Source: Trichobilharzia szidati (taxonomy: Eukaryota; Platyhelminthes; Trematoda; Strigeidida; Schistosomatidae). From it: DNA of 64,000 bases. Numbering within the stretch: the stretch's first letter is position 1; every line of letters begins with the position of its first letter. The translations under genes were made by a program, and so were the position numbers. A model generated the notes under the pieces. The model was not told the DNA's origin and did no database searches. It worked only from the letters and a program-made list of their open reading frames with translations. Below are positions 23,310-35,329 of this stretch, piece after piece. The stretch lies in contig OX235272.1 of assembly GCA_944472155.2 (NCBI GenBank), forward strand, positions 101,252,020 to 101,316,019, given 5' to 3'.

Positions 23310-24165
23310 CCTGAATAATTATATAAACTTGACAAACCTCGTGTGCACACACACACACAAAATAATTGTATATAAATGCGATTGTACAGCTATATGAATG
23401 AATTTTCCGTCGAAAAGAGTCTCTTCGTTGAACGTCTTCTCTTTTTCAAATAACAGTTTTACTGTTCAAACCCATGAATACTTTAGGATGTTTTGAGATG
23501 TCATTATATACACTTCTGAGTTCTTCAAAAATATTAGAAACAATTTTTAGGGTGGTTGGGGATGCATTATGGAATTAGATCAACTGTTTCTTTCTCTTGC
23601 TATTAGCAAATAGTTGATCACACAACTGCATGTGGAGGTGGTCATCAAAGTTACATTTTGATACTTGCTTCGGGAGCCTTAGAATGAAATTGGGTCGTTT
23701 ATTGAGAGCAAAACGGGGTTATTATTGTTTCATAAGTTGATAATTTTTCATATGAAAGAATGAATATCTAATAGGGAAGTGCAAGAGTCTTTAATAAACT
23801 ATACGCTTCATATTTGATCGTAGTAATAAAATAAGCAGAATTTTTGATGTCACTTTAGTTCTTCATTAAGTACTATGCGTTGTAGGTGTGGGATACTTGA
23901 TCTGATTCCTGTAACAAACGTATACGTCTTACAATCTCCTTAGCAACCCATTATCTATGCATCATAACTTTACCAATAAGCACAACGTAATACCAAAAGA
24001 CATACACTAAGCCCAAAGAATTTGTATGAGCACGACATTTGAATTCCAGAAAGTTCGTGAAAATCTCCAAGCGTATACAATAGTAACCAGTTTATAGTAA
24101 GCAAATAGTAAAATAAGCGTCCAACGACAGGATTAACGATAATCATAAAAGTTAATAATAGATTG
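23310..24165. other. AT-rich stretch with no recognised gene
   Basis: It includes a short ACACAC run near 23345. No exon, SINE box or protein motif can be supported. Confidence 0.35.
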
Positions 24166-24905
24166 CTTTTTCATACATTTATTCCCTTTTATGAATTTGA
24201 CTGAATAAAGCAAGAACAACAGTGGTGGTTTGTGCAGAATACAAGATGTTTCCATCATTGTTTATTTCGTTGGCTTATCATCACCCGCTTACTTACAGTC
24301 TAAACAAGTTATTATTAAGCTCGTGTACAGAAAAGTTTTAACATTCTTGCAAATTTTACATGATGTCAGTTGACTGAAAGTTCTGTACTTAGTGAAGAGT
24401 GATCATAAAATTACGCTTATATAGTTTTTACACAGGGGTTTCAAGTAAAGGACTTAGGTAATAAAGACGAGAGCTGTGTAAGAACGAGTGTAACTTATGA
24501 ATTGGGTATCAGTTTACTGAGTTCAACTCAAGTCATAGAAACGAGAGACAAGCAAAATTACACTATGCCAAAGGAGGTGGGGTGAGGTTATAGCCAAAGA
24601 TTACGTAATCAAGCGCATCATACAGCATTGAAAGCTCTCAAAAATAATGACAAAATCGTCATATTGCAAACTAGCAAAAGTTCAGGAGTGGTACTGATGG
24701 ACAAAGATGAGAACATCGTTAATATGAAAACTGTGTTAAATGACCCGTCGAGGTTTGAAGTTGACAAATAGTGGATTTCTTTATTCTCCCTCTTTCACTG
24801 GATTGCGCAATCTTCGGCTTTAACCTCAACCCGCTTTTATGTAGTGCAATTTCGCTTGTCTCTTGTTTGTATGATTCCAGTTGAACTCAGTTTATTATTA
24901 TCATT
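24166..24905. mobile_element. PLE inverted remnant: minus-strand tail joined to plus-strand fragment
   Basis: 24166-24610 is a minus-strand copy of the PLE2 3' UTR and tail, including a hammerhead-like segment near 24235-24290. It is followed head to head by plus-strand RT N-terminal sequence (ALKALKNNDKIVILQT, VVLMDKDENIV, about 24620-24775) that jumps directly into PLE 3' UTR (to about 24900). The plus part is therefore an internal deletion. Confidence 0.65.
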
Positions 24906-24979
24906 CTTCTGAGGTGTACAATGAACATAAACTTCCTGTTCAATAAAGAAACGTTTAGGCAATCAATCAGATGATGTTG

Positions 24980-26017
24980 TCATGGAATCGCCAAGATGCC
25001 CAATCCTAGCAGATTTTTTCCTGGTGAAACTAAAGAATGGTTCTCTTAAAGAGGTAATGTATAATCTTGATTTCTATTGCCGATATGTTGATGTTACATT
25101 TATAGTTGTTAAGGAAGAAAGCGAAATTAAGGACATATTGTACGAATTCGATAGAGCACATCCTAGCATAAGCTTCACTATAGAAGAGGAAGAAAATTAC
25201 TCTGTCGCCTTTTTGGACAATATGTAGAGGTTCATACAGGAAATCTACTTCCACTGGACAACATACTCACTTCATGAGTTTTGTACCACTACAAGAGAAA
25301 CGTAATCTGGTCAGATGTCTGGTTCACTGGGCTAGCTAGAGTTATCTGTTCTAACGAGACACTGAACGAAGAATTCGGTAATATTCGTGATCTACTAGGT
25401 AGAAACGGATATCCAACTAAATTCGTAAACAAACTTATGAACTGAGAAAGAAAATAGTCAAAGGTGCCTTCCATTCCCAAAAGGACAATCTTCCTAAGAT
25501 TACAATTAATGGGTGAGGTCAATAGTGAGATCTTATCACAACGTCTGAGAAGGGCCCTCTAATGGACTTCCAACGAAGCTAGGTTATGTTGTGTATTCAC
25601 TAGTCGACCAATACTTAGTTGAAGAAATAAAGATAGACTGCCCTGTTTCGCCTCTTCCATGTGTACTTACCAGTTTGACAACTTGTGCAGAGGATCTATT
25701 TACATAGGCTGTACGATTAGGCAAGTTCATCGTCGAATTTGTGAACACCTCCCATCTTGGTTTGTCAAAGGTCCGAATAAAGCTGCCATACGCAGCTCAT
25801 TACTAGCTCATCTCATCGATAGTGACTGACTGGACATCAAGTCGGCTCTGACAAAGCAAATTCAAGTTATTTATCTTGTATCACTGTACCTCTAGCCGCA
25901 CAGTCTACGAGTACGACTTTTGCATAAAGCAGAAGCAATCGGAATTCATCTAAACAACCAGAATCTGTGTGTTCCAAAGAAATTTATACAGCCGCTTTCT
26001 TTGCCATGGCCAACTAA
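24980..26017 (+). pseudogene. PLE3 reverse transcriptase/GIY-YIG remnant
   Basis: It opens MESPRCPILADFFLVKLKN. The catalytic box reads CRYVDVTFIVV, so the second Asp is replaced by Val. After a stop at 25225 the rest is in shifted frames. The endonuclease part SIYIGCTIRQVHRRICEHLPSWF lies at about 25690-25765, and the end LCVPKKFIQPLSLPW at about 26000. The 3' UTR continues to about 26520 and resembles 62655-62910. Confidence 0.75.
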
Positions 26018-26922
26018 CTACATAATATATATTAGGTTTTTAGAACGATTTTTTCCAATCCCCTTATAAATATCGTCTCACTTGGTTAAGTTTTACAATT
26101 CTAGCTAATTCTGTTAACTTGTTTGTTTTTATTCACGCAATTCTTCTGAGTCATCCTATTCTTACTAGTCATCATTGCTGTTTTAAAAATTTCTTGACTG
26201 TGTAATAACTTGTTGCCAACGCCTAAGAACCAACTTATCTTGAATTCCGTACATGATTAATTTTCACCACTCTTTTAAAACTTAGATATCTTGTAACTAA
26301 CATCTATTAGTTAATTGTTTTGATGACCTTTAACATCTAAATTTCAACCCCGCCTACACCTAGAATTGATTAACTAAAATTACCACTTGATTCGTAAGAT
26401 ATTTTGATGTAAAAGCGACTATGTATTAGTGAAGAGCGTATGATGGGGAACTAATTGAAAGGGGATAAATTGCTTCTCTCAATCTGTTGTTTTTTCAAAA
26501 TTGCGGAGGAGTTACGCAATGAAGACTAGAGATGCGTGAGATGATGACTAACTAGTGAATCGAGTTCATTTAAGTGAGGTCAATTCAAGTCATAAAAACA
26601 AGAGACAAGCAAAATTACACTATATCAGAGTACGCGGTGAAGGTGAGGTTGAAGTCAATGACCACGTAATGAAATGAGGGAGAGAGAGACAGTGAAGATA
26701 TCCAGTCATTAAATGATAAGAAGAGGCATAAAATACAACAGAAAAATTTATTACATCATAAACAGATTCAACAAAGCAATTCAACGTACACAAAATTCAT
26801 TAGTAAGTAATAAGTAAGCAATTCAACGTGATTTCCTTTCATCAGACGAATTATTATTATTTGTCACTGAAGTCTGGTTCTAAACATTCTACACTCCCGT
26901 TTCACCAACTGTCAACACTCAT

Positions 26923-27270
26923 CTACATACAATTAATTCTACGGATTACTCTCACAAACGATAAGATCAGCATCACATCGCCTAATATCAAGGCACATAT
27001 TCCAATTACATCAACAATGATCAGCTGCAATTGACGTTGGTCAGTATAATGAGCTCTGCTCTCATTCTCCTCAATCGACAACGAATGGTTGTATTTGTGA
27101 CTGACAAATGGATAGATAACTTGTAGATATTTCACAGATGATGCAAGTGAGAATAATAAAAAGGAGATCAACAACTGGATATTAAATACGGATATAATAC
27201 GTTCGAGGATGCTCATTATTTTGTCGCAATTATTTCGTGTGTATGAAATGTGTTCACATTTGAGTATCAT
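26923..27270 (-). CDS. 115-aa ORF with two membrane segments, left copy
   Basis: A complete ATG-to-TAG frame, identical in protein sequence to the copy at 31156-31503. The N-terminal part is polar with three Cys. It is followed by a hydrophobic segment at about residues 27-49 (SVFNIQLLISFLLFSLASS), a polar His/Glu-rich loop (residues 55-77), and a second segment at about 79-105 (LIIVDVIGICALILGDVMLI), ending RVIRRINCM. In-frame TAA stands just before the ATG, so it is not simply an extension of the PLE ORF. It lies downstream of the PLE GIY-YIG region in the same orientation. No family is recognised: a captured host exon, an accessory PLE ORF or chance are all possible. Confidence 0.4.
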   Translation of the reverse strand: MILKCEHISYTRNNCDKIMSILERIISVFNIQLLISFLLFSLASSVKYLQVIYPFVSHKYNHSLSIEENESRAHYTDQRQLQLIIVDVIGICALILGDVMLILSFVRVIRRINCM

Positions 27271-27752
27271 TTAGTATTTGGTTGAATTTGCACTTATGGT
27301 TAAATTGTTTTTTAAGAGTTTATTTTGTCATTAGACCTGTCCATGCACTGATCACTTCTCAGTCAATATTAATTTATTGATTTTTATACATCTATTATTG
27401 CTGTATATATGTGGTCGAAATAAAAGTTTCGAGGAACATTTCTATTTATAATTTTATCTATTGTAAGCATCATGCTGACTAACTGATACATAATCGCTTT
27501 GGATTTAACTTTGTTTGGCCTAAATTATATTATTTTACCCATTACATTAATAGTGGTTAGTAGATTTTGAGGTAATTTTGTTCTCTGAGTTGAATAATTT
27601 ACTTACGAGGCTTTCGTTGGCCTACTTGTTAGTCAACATCTTCAGTGCATACTCTCAATTTGAAGTTAGCTTTCGAATTTCTCCACGAGTTTATTAGTCA
27701 TCCCGACCACCTCGAACCTCATGATTGGGTGCTTTGTGTGTTTTCACAGCCT

Positions 27753-28900
27753 CTAGGCTACTTTATTAGTATGGATTGTTTCCTGGACCTGATGTTTGAC
27801 CTTTAATGCAAGAGACTTTCCTCTTATGGATTGGTAAATTTTTTCTACGTCAATGTGTCTACTAATTGACGATTCACTGGAATACCACGTTTCTAAAATT
27901 TCTCTAGCACTCTTGGTGTTTCCTCTGTCTAATATTCGAACGTTGTCCCAGTCGAATTGATGTCGGTGGTTTCTCTGTATGCAGAGAAGCGATATGAAGG
28001 AGGGAATATCATGTCTTTTGACGGCTACTTTATGTTAATGGATACGATGACGAGTAAGAGGACATCCATTTTGGCCAATGCAGTGTTTTTTTGCAGTCGT
28101 TACATTTTGTTTTGTAGATGATGTCAGTTTTATCTTCTTTCGTTGTTGCAGTGATTTCTGAGATGCCTTTTATATGTGGTAAGGCGATTATTTTGTTTTC
28201 TTTCGGCGCCTTTGATTTATTTAGTTGGCTTGCGGGTAGATGTCTCTTGATAAAGTTTCGTAGATATCTTTTCTTTTGGAAGACGTCCATGAGATATCTT
28301 TATCCAATTTTTCTGAAGGCTGGAGTGCTGCAATTAGCCATAGCTCTCTTCAGTATTGGTTGTATAAAACTCATTTTGCGTATTGTTGGATTTTTGCAAT
28401 TGTAATTGAGTATTTGATCTGTATGAGTTGATTTTCTACAAACTTGAGTTTCTAATTCCCCTGTGGTTGTTCGCTTGAATGAGGCGTCCAAAGGTGGAAC
28501 TTTGTTCCCATACTCTTCTCTTGTGAATTCAGTGCCGTTGAAGATGTTGGTTATTAAGTTGTGAGTTTTGTCCAACTCGTCTCGTTTGATTATTGCAAAT
28601 GTGTAATCCACGTAACCTATCCAAAATTTAGATTTCATATTGAGCTGCATTATGTTTTCAAGTCTTTGCATCACAGCTTCAGTAGTCGGACATGATATGG
28701 GCGACTCCATAGCTGTCTCTTTAATTCGTTCATATATTTGGCCGTTAAAATGAAACTACGTTGTTATATATAGGCTTATGAATTCCGTCCACCTTGTGTG
28801 TATGTTGAATTTGTGAGCGTTTTGGAAGGTGATCGTCACTGGTAAGTTATTGCTCCATCGTTTCTTTTACCACGTTCTGTCCAGTTGAAATAAACAATGC
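27753..28900 (-). pseudogene. PLE4, left copy of the palindrome
   Basis: Minus-strand RT at 28710-28300 reads MESPISCPTTEAVMQRLEN with box WIGYVDYTFAIIK, where the second Asp is Tyr. It continues ELETQVCRKSTHTDQ. The next frame (28290-28030) has NFIKRHLPASQ, a deletion joining ISEITA to TTKEDK, and DIIYKTKCNDC. A frameshift in a run of seven A then breaks the GIY-YIG motif, and the rest (FDWDNVRILDRG, HIDVEKIYQSIRG) follows in another frame to 27753. The subfamily differs from PLE1-3. Confidence 0.75.
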
Positions 28901-30056
28901 TGTGAAGTCGAAGGAACTGCAATACAACATGGTCTCAACATTAATTCAACACTTCCTCTTACCCTTTTAATTTATATTCATTAGGAATAATAAGAAAAGA
29001 CGTAGTGGATAAGGCAGTGTGTTTATAACATGTAACATTCATTTGCATAACTGTTAGGTATTGCCTGCAGTAATGTCAGTGAAATCATAGCTTCATCGCC
29101 AATTAATCAATGTTTATCAAACCACTTCCATTGATTAAATCTTACTCATTTTGAAGATGAGATATTGAATGCTTTGAAACCCATCTGAAACATTAGGTAT
29201 CAGGAAACAGTTATTCACTGACATGCTTCACTATGCACCATTAGCCTATTGCCATAGAGCATAATTCCTAATCGTCTAGTATCAAGAATAAAATTCCACT
29301 GATGGAAGACTCAATATACTAATGATATATAATCAGTCAATGACTAATGGGAGAGTATACAGTGCAGATCACACAAGTCAAACATCCGAATATTAACGTA
29401 TCGTTGACTGTTAACTGGTTTTCCGATGGAAATGCACTAGCTCTAATGATGAGTCGTGTCCAGTGTGGTCCAAAAAGTCAATGGTGAGGATGGATATTCA
29501 TCGGTGATATTAGTTGGTGGTGGCACTGTATTGCGAGTTGATAGAAGTAAAAATTCAATTTCCGATTTTATATTTGCCGCGAATTACTGATGAGTCCCGG
29601 AAGAGATGAAAACGTGTTCACTGCTCACAGGATTTCATTTGGTTGATTGTCAGCCATACAGAGGAACAGAATTTTTTACTGCATGACATGCCGAATACAA
29701 ATTACTGTTCATAATCATTTCATCAATTATTATCACACAACTTCGAAACTGTCGTTTCATAGTCTTCTTTATTCTTTCTTATTTGTCGTCGTAGAGGGGG
29801 TGATAGTAGAATTTTCCAGATGTTTAACTAGACAAGTGTTAAATTACTCCTGTTACACGTATCCTCTTCAGTCGATTCGATAAATACAGCTTCACTTGTT
29901 AATATCTCCCTCCACCCTGTTAGTTCTATTAGCTTTCAAAACTGTTATCTTACCCCAACCAGCATATTGGTATGGTTGTGTGTAACTGCATTTGGTGCAG
30001 TGCTCTGTCTGAACTATTCCCCAGACTTCTCATCTTACTGTCTGCAGAAAGATGCC
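28901..30056. other. Centre of the palindrome: about 1.1 kb of single-copy sequence
   Basis: This sequence lies between the two PLE heads. It has no inverted counterpart and no motif I recognise. The plus-strand ORF at 29647-29883 has no supporting feature. Confidence 0.4.
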
Positions 30057-30673
30057 TCATGGACGTCTTCAAAAGAATGGATATCCACGAAGCTTCATTA
30101 AAACATGTCTACCCGTAAGCCAATCTACCAAATCAAAGGCCCCCAAGCAAATCATCTTACCATATATAAAGGAATCCCAGAAATCACTGCATGACTCTTA
30201 AAACCTTTGGGAATTGATGTCGCACACAAACCAACAAAATCGCTTCACTCACCCAGCCCTGTGTCAGCCGAAAGACTCAACAACGAAAGAAGATAAAACT
30301 GACATCATCTACAAAACAAAAAGTAACGACTGCAAAAAAACACTGCATTGGCCAAAATGGATGTCCTCTTACTCGTCATCGTATCCATTAACATAAAGTA
30401 GCCGTCAAAAGACATGATATTCCCTCCTTCATATCGCTTCTCTGCATACAGAGAAACCACCGACATCAATTCGACTGGGACAACGTTCGAATATTAGACA
30501 GAGGAAACACCAAGAGTGCTAGAGAAATTTTAGAAACGTGGTATTCCAGTGAATCGTCAATTAGTAGACACATTGACGTAGAAAAAATTTACCAATCCAT
30601 AAGAGGAAAGTCTCTTGCATTAAAGGTCAAACATCAGGTCCAGGAAACAATCCATACTAATAAAGTAGCCTAG
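30057..30673 (+). pseudogene. PLE4, right copy of the palindrome
   Basis: The plus strand starts MDVFKRMDIHEASLKH and is related to the left copy, but 30057-30277 is clearly diverged and keeps the segment (KPLGIDVAHKPTNKIASL, across frames) that the left copy has lost. From 30278 the two are nearly identical, sharing the same A-run frameshift and the same later frame breaks. The end is QETIHTNKVA plus stop. Confidence 0.7.
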
Positions 30674-31155
30674 AGGCTGTGAAAACACACAAAGCACCCA
30701 ATCATGAGGTTCGAGGTGTCAGGGATGACTAATAAACTCGTGGAGAAATTCGAAAGCTAACTTCAAATTGAGAGTATGCACTGAAGATGTTGACTAACAA
30801 GTAGGCCAACGAAAGCCTCGTAAGTAAATTATTCAACTCAGAGAACAAAATTACCTCAAAATCTACTAACCACTATTAATGTAATGGGTAAAATAATATA
30901 ATTTAGGCCAAACAAAGTTAAATCCAAAGCGATTATGTATCAGTTAGTCAGCATGATGCTTACAATAGATAAAATTATAAATAGAAATGTTCCTCGAAAC
31001 TTTTATTTCGACCACATATATACAGCAATAATAGATGTATAAAAATCAATAAATTAATATTGACTGAGAAGTGATCAGTGCATGGACAGGTCTAATGACA
31101 AAATAAACTCTTAAAAAACAATTTAACCATGAGTGCAAATTCAACCAAATACTAA

Positions 31156-31503
31156 ATGATACTCAAATGTGAACACATTTCATACACACGAAATAATTGC
31201 GACAAAATAATGAGCATCCTCGAACGTATTATATCCGTATTTAATATCCAGTTGTTGATCTCCTTTTTATTATTCTCACTTGCATCATCTGTGAAATATC
31301 TACAAGTTATCTATCCATTTGTCAGTCACAAATACAACCATTCGTTGTCGATTGAGGAGAATGAGAGCAGAGCTCATTATACTGACCAACGTCAATTGCA
31401 GCTGATCATTGTTGATGTAATTGGAATATGTGCCTTGATATTAGGCGATGTGATGCTGATCTTATCGTTTGTGAGAGTAATCCGTAGAATTAATTGTATG
31501 TAG
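31156..31503 (+). CDS. 115-aa ORF with two membrane segments, right copy
   Basis: Same protein as 26923-27270, residue for residue, in the right arm of the palindrome. The start is the ATG at 31156 directly after an in-frame TAA; the stop is TAG. Because the arms are nearly identical overall, conservation here is not by itself evidence of selection. Confidence 0.4.
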   Translation: MILKCEHISYTRNNCDKIMSILERIISVFNIQLLISFLLFSLASSVKYLQVIYPFVSHKYNHSLSIEENESRAHYTDQRQLQLIIVDVIGICALILGDVMLILSFVRVIRRINCM

Positions 31504-32289
31504 ATGAGTGTTGACAGTTGGTGAAACGGGAGTGTAGAATGTTTAGAACCAGACTTCAGTGACAAATAATAATAATTCGTCTGATGAAAGGAAATCACGT
31601 TGAATTGCTTACTTATTACTTACTAATGAATTTTGTGTACGTTGAATTGCTTTGTTGAATCTGTTTATGATGTAATAAATTTTTCTGTTGTATTTTATGC
31701 CCCTTCTTTTCATTAAATATTTAAATCTATCAACTGGGACGTAATAATCTCAATGTTTATGATAGCCTATTTGAATTTCAAGTAAATTCATCCGGTTTTA
31801 TTCTAAAAGTCTTGGTAATAATTGATATGACTCGTCAACTTCAATATTCTTAGATGACTGTTGCTGTAATAATGTATACGACATACTTATTATCAGACAG
31901 GATAAAGGAACGAGAATAATAATTAGGGATGGGCATGATTACATAACTAAGATGATCTACATACCAGAAGATGGCAGTAACTTTCAGAAGCCGGAAATAT
32001 TCAAGGATTGGACTGAAGAAGTAGAGAGACAGACATAATAAACTTATTGAAGGATGTGACAGGTAAACTGTATATATCACCAAATCATTCGAAAACATAG
32101 AACCCACAGGGATCACCATCTGATGCATATATAGTCTACCAAGAATGCATAAATCAGGAGTGCCTCTGCATCCCGTACTATAGATGTTTCCAGTTCACTC
32201 TATCACGAAGCTGCAAAGTGTTTGGTATAGCTACTTCAACTCTTGCATGAAGAGTGAGTGATGCAAAGCGTCAAGGATACCTTCTAATT

Positions 32290-33536
32290 TATTGATAAGA
32301 TGAAAACTTCAACGAAACTGGCAAATATATCGCATCACTCGTCGTTTCATCTTTATTCACTGATGTGCCTCTAATGGGAACCACCGATTATATCGGCTAA
32401 CAAATTATAGAATCGAAATTGCTATTAGGATATTCGTATTAGTGATCTGAAACAACTACTTCTTACGTGTACAAAATATGTTCAGTTCTTGCTTAACAAT
32501 GAAGTGTACAGGCACATTTTTGTAATAGGCATGGGATTCTCACTAGGACCGATTTTCGCGAACATATTTCTAGCAAAACTAAAAAATATTCCGTTGAATG
32601 ATGAAACAGCAAAAACGGAAATGTATTGTCGTTACATGGATGACACTTTTGTAGTGTACGATGAAGGGTTACGTAGTGGTTTCAGTTTGAGCAACTCCAA
32701 TAATGCTCACTCAGAGGTCCATTTCACCTAAGAAGAGGAATACAACGACTCTCTGCACTTCCTTGACATCTTACTAAGAAGAAGAGAGGATGGTTTCGGC
32801 AAACGAACCATAATTAGAAAGCTAGAAAGCAAAGCTCATTATACACACTTCCTTAGCTTCTTACCTATGAAATACAACCTTGATCTAGTCAAGTGCTTAG
32901 CATTTTAGAGCGACTTCCATTTCTTCTGGAGACTGTGTAGAGAAAGAACTCCAGGTAATCCGAGATACACTAAGGGAGAACGGATATCCAGAGAAGTTCA
33001 TTATAGACAGAATAGGTTACAATAATCGTAATCATGAAATGGCGACGATGGAGAAAATGCTTTATTGTGTACGTCTACAATTCAGAGGAGATGCTTCTGT
33101 GGAGATTCTATCGCATCGCCTATCTAGGGCGATAAAGGGAACATTTTACTCTGCACATGTGTTACTATCCCTTAATAGCCATCCAATGTTAACCCAACAA
33201 TTGAAAGATATCTTACCTAACTTTAGCTGTTCTTCATGCACATACCATTTCAACTGTTCCTGTGGTTCAAGTTATACACGGCGCACGATTAGGCAGTTTG
33301 GTCTACTGGTTGGGGAATATTTACCAGCTTGGTTCAGCAAGGGGGAAATTAAATGCAGAGAAAGATCAATTCTGTCACACTTGGTCGATACTGAACATTT
33401 CATTGATGCCAACGTACTCTTCAGGGTCATATACCGAATTCCGAAGTCGTTATCACTCACAGTTTGCTTACGTCTCCTAAACATAGCTGAAGCTGTTACA
33501 ATTTGCTCGACTAAACTGGAACTTTGTATCTAAAAT
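32290..33536 (+). pseudogene. PLE5 reverse transcriptase/GIY-YIG remnant
   Basis: Degraded RT begins near 32330 (SLFTDVPLMGTTDYI) and continues GMGFSLGPIFANIFLAKL with box CRYMDDTFVVY and, after a stop, LHFLDILLRRRED. The C-terminal frame 33039-33533 has FNCSCGSSYTRRTIRQFG, where the Y-I-G motif is Y-T-R, then LPAWFSKGEIKC. It ends LELCI plus stop. Confidence 0.75.
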
Positions 33537-33539
33537 TAA

Positions 33540-35040
33540 GACGTTCAGACGCTGTTCCTACCGTGGTCAAAATTGTATTAATATTTCTTCTCACCAAGAC
33601 CGTCTCTTCCCCTTACCCCATTCGGTTATTTTTCTTTTACTTTGCTTATTATTACAATTCTTACCATTATTGTTTGTTATAATCTTTATCTTTCATTCGA
33701 GTATTCTCTCAATACTATCGAACTTTCCACATATACTGTCCAAACTTATTATTAGCGATGCTATCTCACTTCTCAATATATGCCTCCACCTGTTCCATTT
33801 CACACATTGGTTATTTCATGATGAACATCTCATCGCGGTTTTACTACCTCCTCCTATTTAATGCATACTACTTTGTACTAGCCACTCCATCACCTGACGC
33901 CTTTCATAACCTTGAACTGACTTGGCAACTTCGCCCACCACAACCCAAATTCTATGAATCTATTACGACTAATCACTACCATTGTCTCGCATTTCACAAT
34001 ATTTCATAACTGAATTCGGCCTAGCACGATGTTTGTCACACAAATACTATTTATTTTGACACACCATAGCTAATCTGTTATTCTGCGTAAAAATGTATCT
34101 ACCGCATAACTGGCCAATATTATTGTAACGACAACAATTGCGTTCTATTTTATTATTGTGTAAGAACCTGAAGAGTGGAGATTATTTGATAAGAATATTC
34201 TTCGTTCAGATTGACTTTTAATTCATGTGATATGGGAATATTTCACACTACTGAATTCCTCGTATTAGTGAATAGTTTCCATTTATTGATTACAAACTGT
34301 CAAACCACTTTTTGATTCATATGCACAACTGTTCATCACCTGAACAGTAAAACGTTGAATGAAACCCCTAATTCGAAAAAGTGAACGTTGTGTAACTGTT
34401 TGTCTAGTTGTAAATAAAACACGATGTTAGTCAGAACCACACCATATTTTCACATGGGTGAGAAAGGAAATTGCCACAGATAGAAAAATAACAGTAGTTC
34501 ATATAAACAAATTCATTTTAAAGATATTCTAACAAAAATATGAAAACAAATTTGAAAGAACATCAGACGTTAAATACGATGAAATGATGACTAAGAATAA
34601 TGGAAACTTCTAGTACATACACCAAACAACTTGGAGAAGGTCAGCAGTAAGTGTGACATGTTAGGCAATGAAGTGATTAATGAACATCTATTCTTGTTGG
34701 CAATATGCAGGCTAGCATTGAAAGTCTGGCTTCATATGCACAATCCTCACGTAGAATTCATATTTCAGAGGTGTAGTGCATGTAAGTTTAAACTAAATTA
34801 CTACTAACATAGCTAAATATTGACTAAATAATATGCTAGATTGCATCCTGGTAGTGGGTACATTTGGTTGATAGTGCGTCAGTCCATCTTGTGTACTGAT
34901 TTCTCTTTGTGAATTTGTAGTAGAGTAAATAATGAGCTTGATAAGTTTGCGAAATATCAGAATAAAATTCCAGGGGAATGCAAAAAATATTGCGACAGCA
35001 TATTTTAGATGTGGCAATAAATGAGTTGTAAAAGACAACG
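33540..35040. other. PLE5 3' UTR then unassigned AT-rich DNA
   Basis: The first few hundred bases are T/C-rich like other PLE 3' UTRs here. The remainder shows nothing I can name. Two overlapping T/C-rich ORFs (33670-34009) look like chance. Confidence 0.35.
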
Positions 35041-35045
35041 GTTAC

Positions 35046-35267
35046 CTGAAAATACAGCCAGAGTCCACTAGTACAAATTAAAAGATACGGCCCACAGCTA
35101 GAATTTGTCCAATAGCAGAAGTTGTCCACCGGTTGGCGAAGAGCCTTTGAACGAAGACGAAATGTTTCTTTGAGTTTTGAAGAAAACAACACGAGGATAA
35201 GCGGAGCAAACAGATAGCAGAAACCAGTGAGAAGACGAAGCGAGAGACACCACGACCATATTTTCAT
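35046..35267 (-). CDS. Candidate first exon of a membrane protein
   Basis: On the minus strand ATG at 35267 opens MKIWSWCLSLRLLTGFCY with a hydrophobic run TGFCYLFAPLILVLF (residues 15-29). It is followed by two Cys-containing stretches (NSSCGPYLLICTSGLWLYF) and a CAG|GTAACC donor at 35046/35045, phase 0. One membrane segment followed by a loop with GLW recalls claudin/PMP22-type proteins, but this is a weak resemblance. No partner exon was found; the 115-aa ORF at 26923-27270 has no acceptor in the right phase. It may be chance. Confidence 0.3.
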
Positions 35268-35329
35268 TCGAAAGCGAAAGTTACATGTATTTGAGGAAGA
35301 AGTCGATCAGTATTTATCAACGTTCCACT

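Larger units (their letters stand above)
26715..31709. repeat. 5-kb palindromic PLE unit with 9-bp TSD
   Basis: The arms 26715-28148 and 30278-31709 are inverted and nearly identical (paired positions sum to 58426). The spacer is about 2.1 kb. Identical TCATTAAAT lies at 26706-26714 and 31710-31718, so the whole structure looks like one insertion. Each arm holds the C-terminal part of a PLE ORF, its UTR and a 115-aa ORF, with the PLE 3' ends pointing outward. The few differences include a three-base change near 30703 versus 27718 and single substitutions. Confidence 0.85.

Noticed and set aside
33670..34009. Overlapping T/C-rich ORFs with hydrophobic translations
   Set aside because: Pyrimidine-rich sequence near PLE 3' UTRs gives apparent Phe/Leu/Ser-rich proteins. 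No other support.
26923..35267. Joining the candidate exon 35046-35267 with the 115-aa ORF into one four-membrane-segment gene
   Set aside because: There is no AG acceptor in the right phase before the 115-aa frame, and an in-frame stop directly precedes its ATG.
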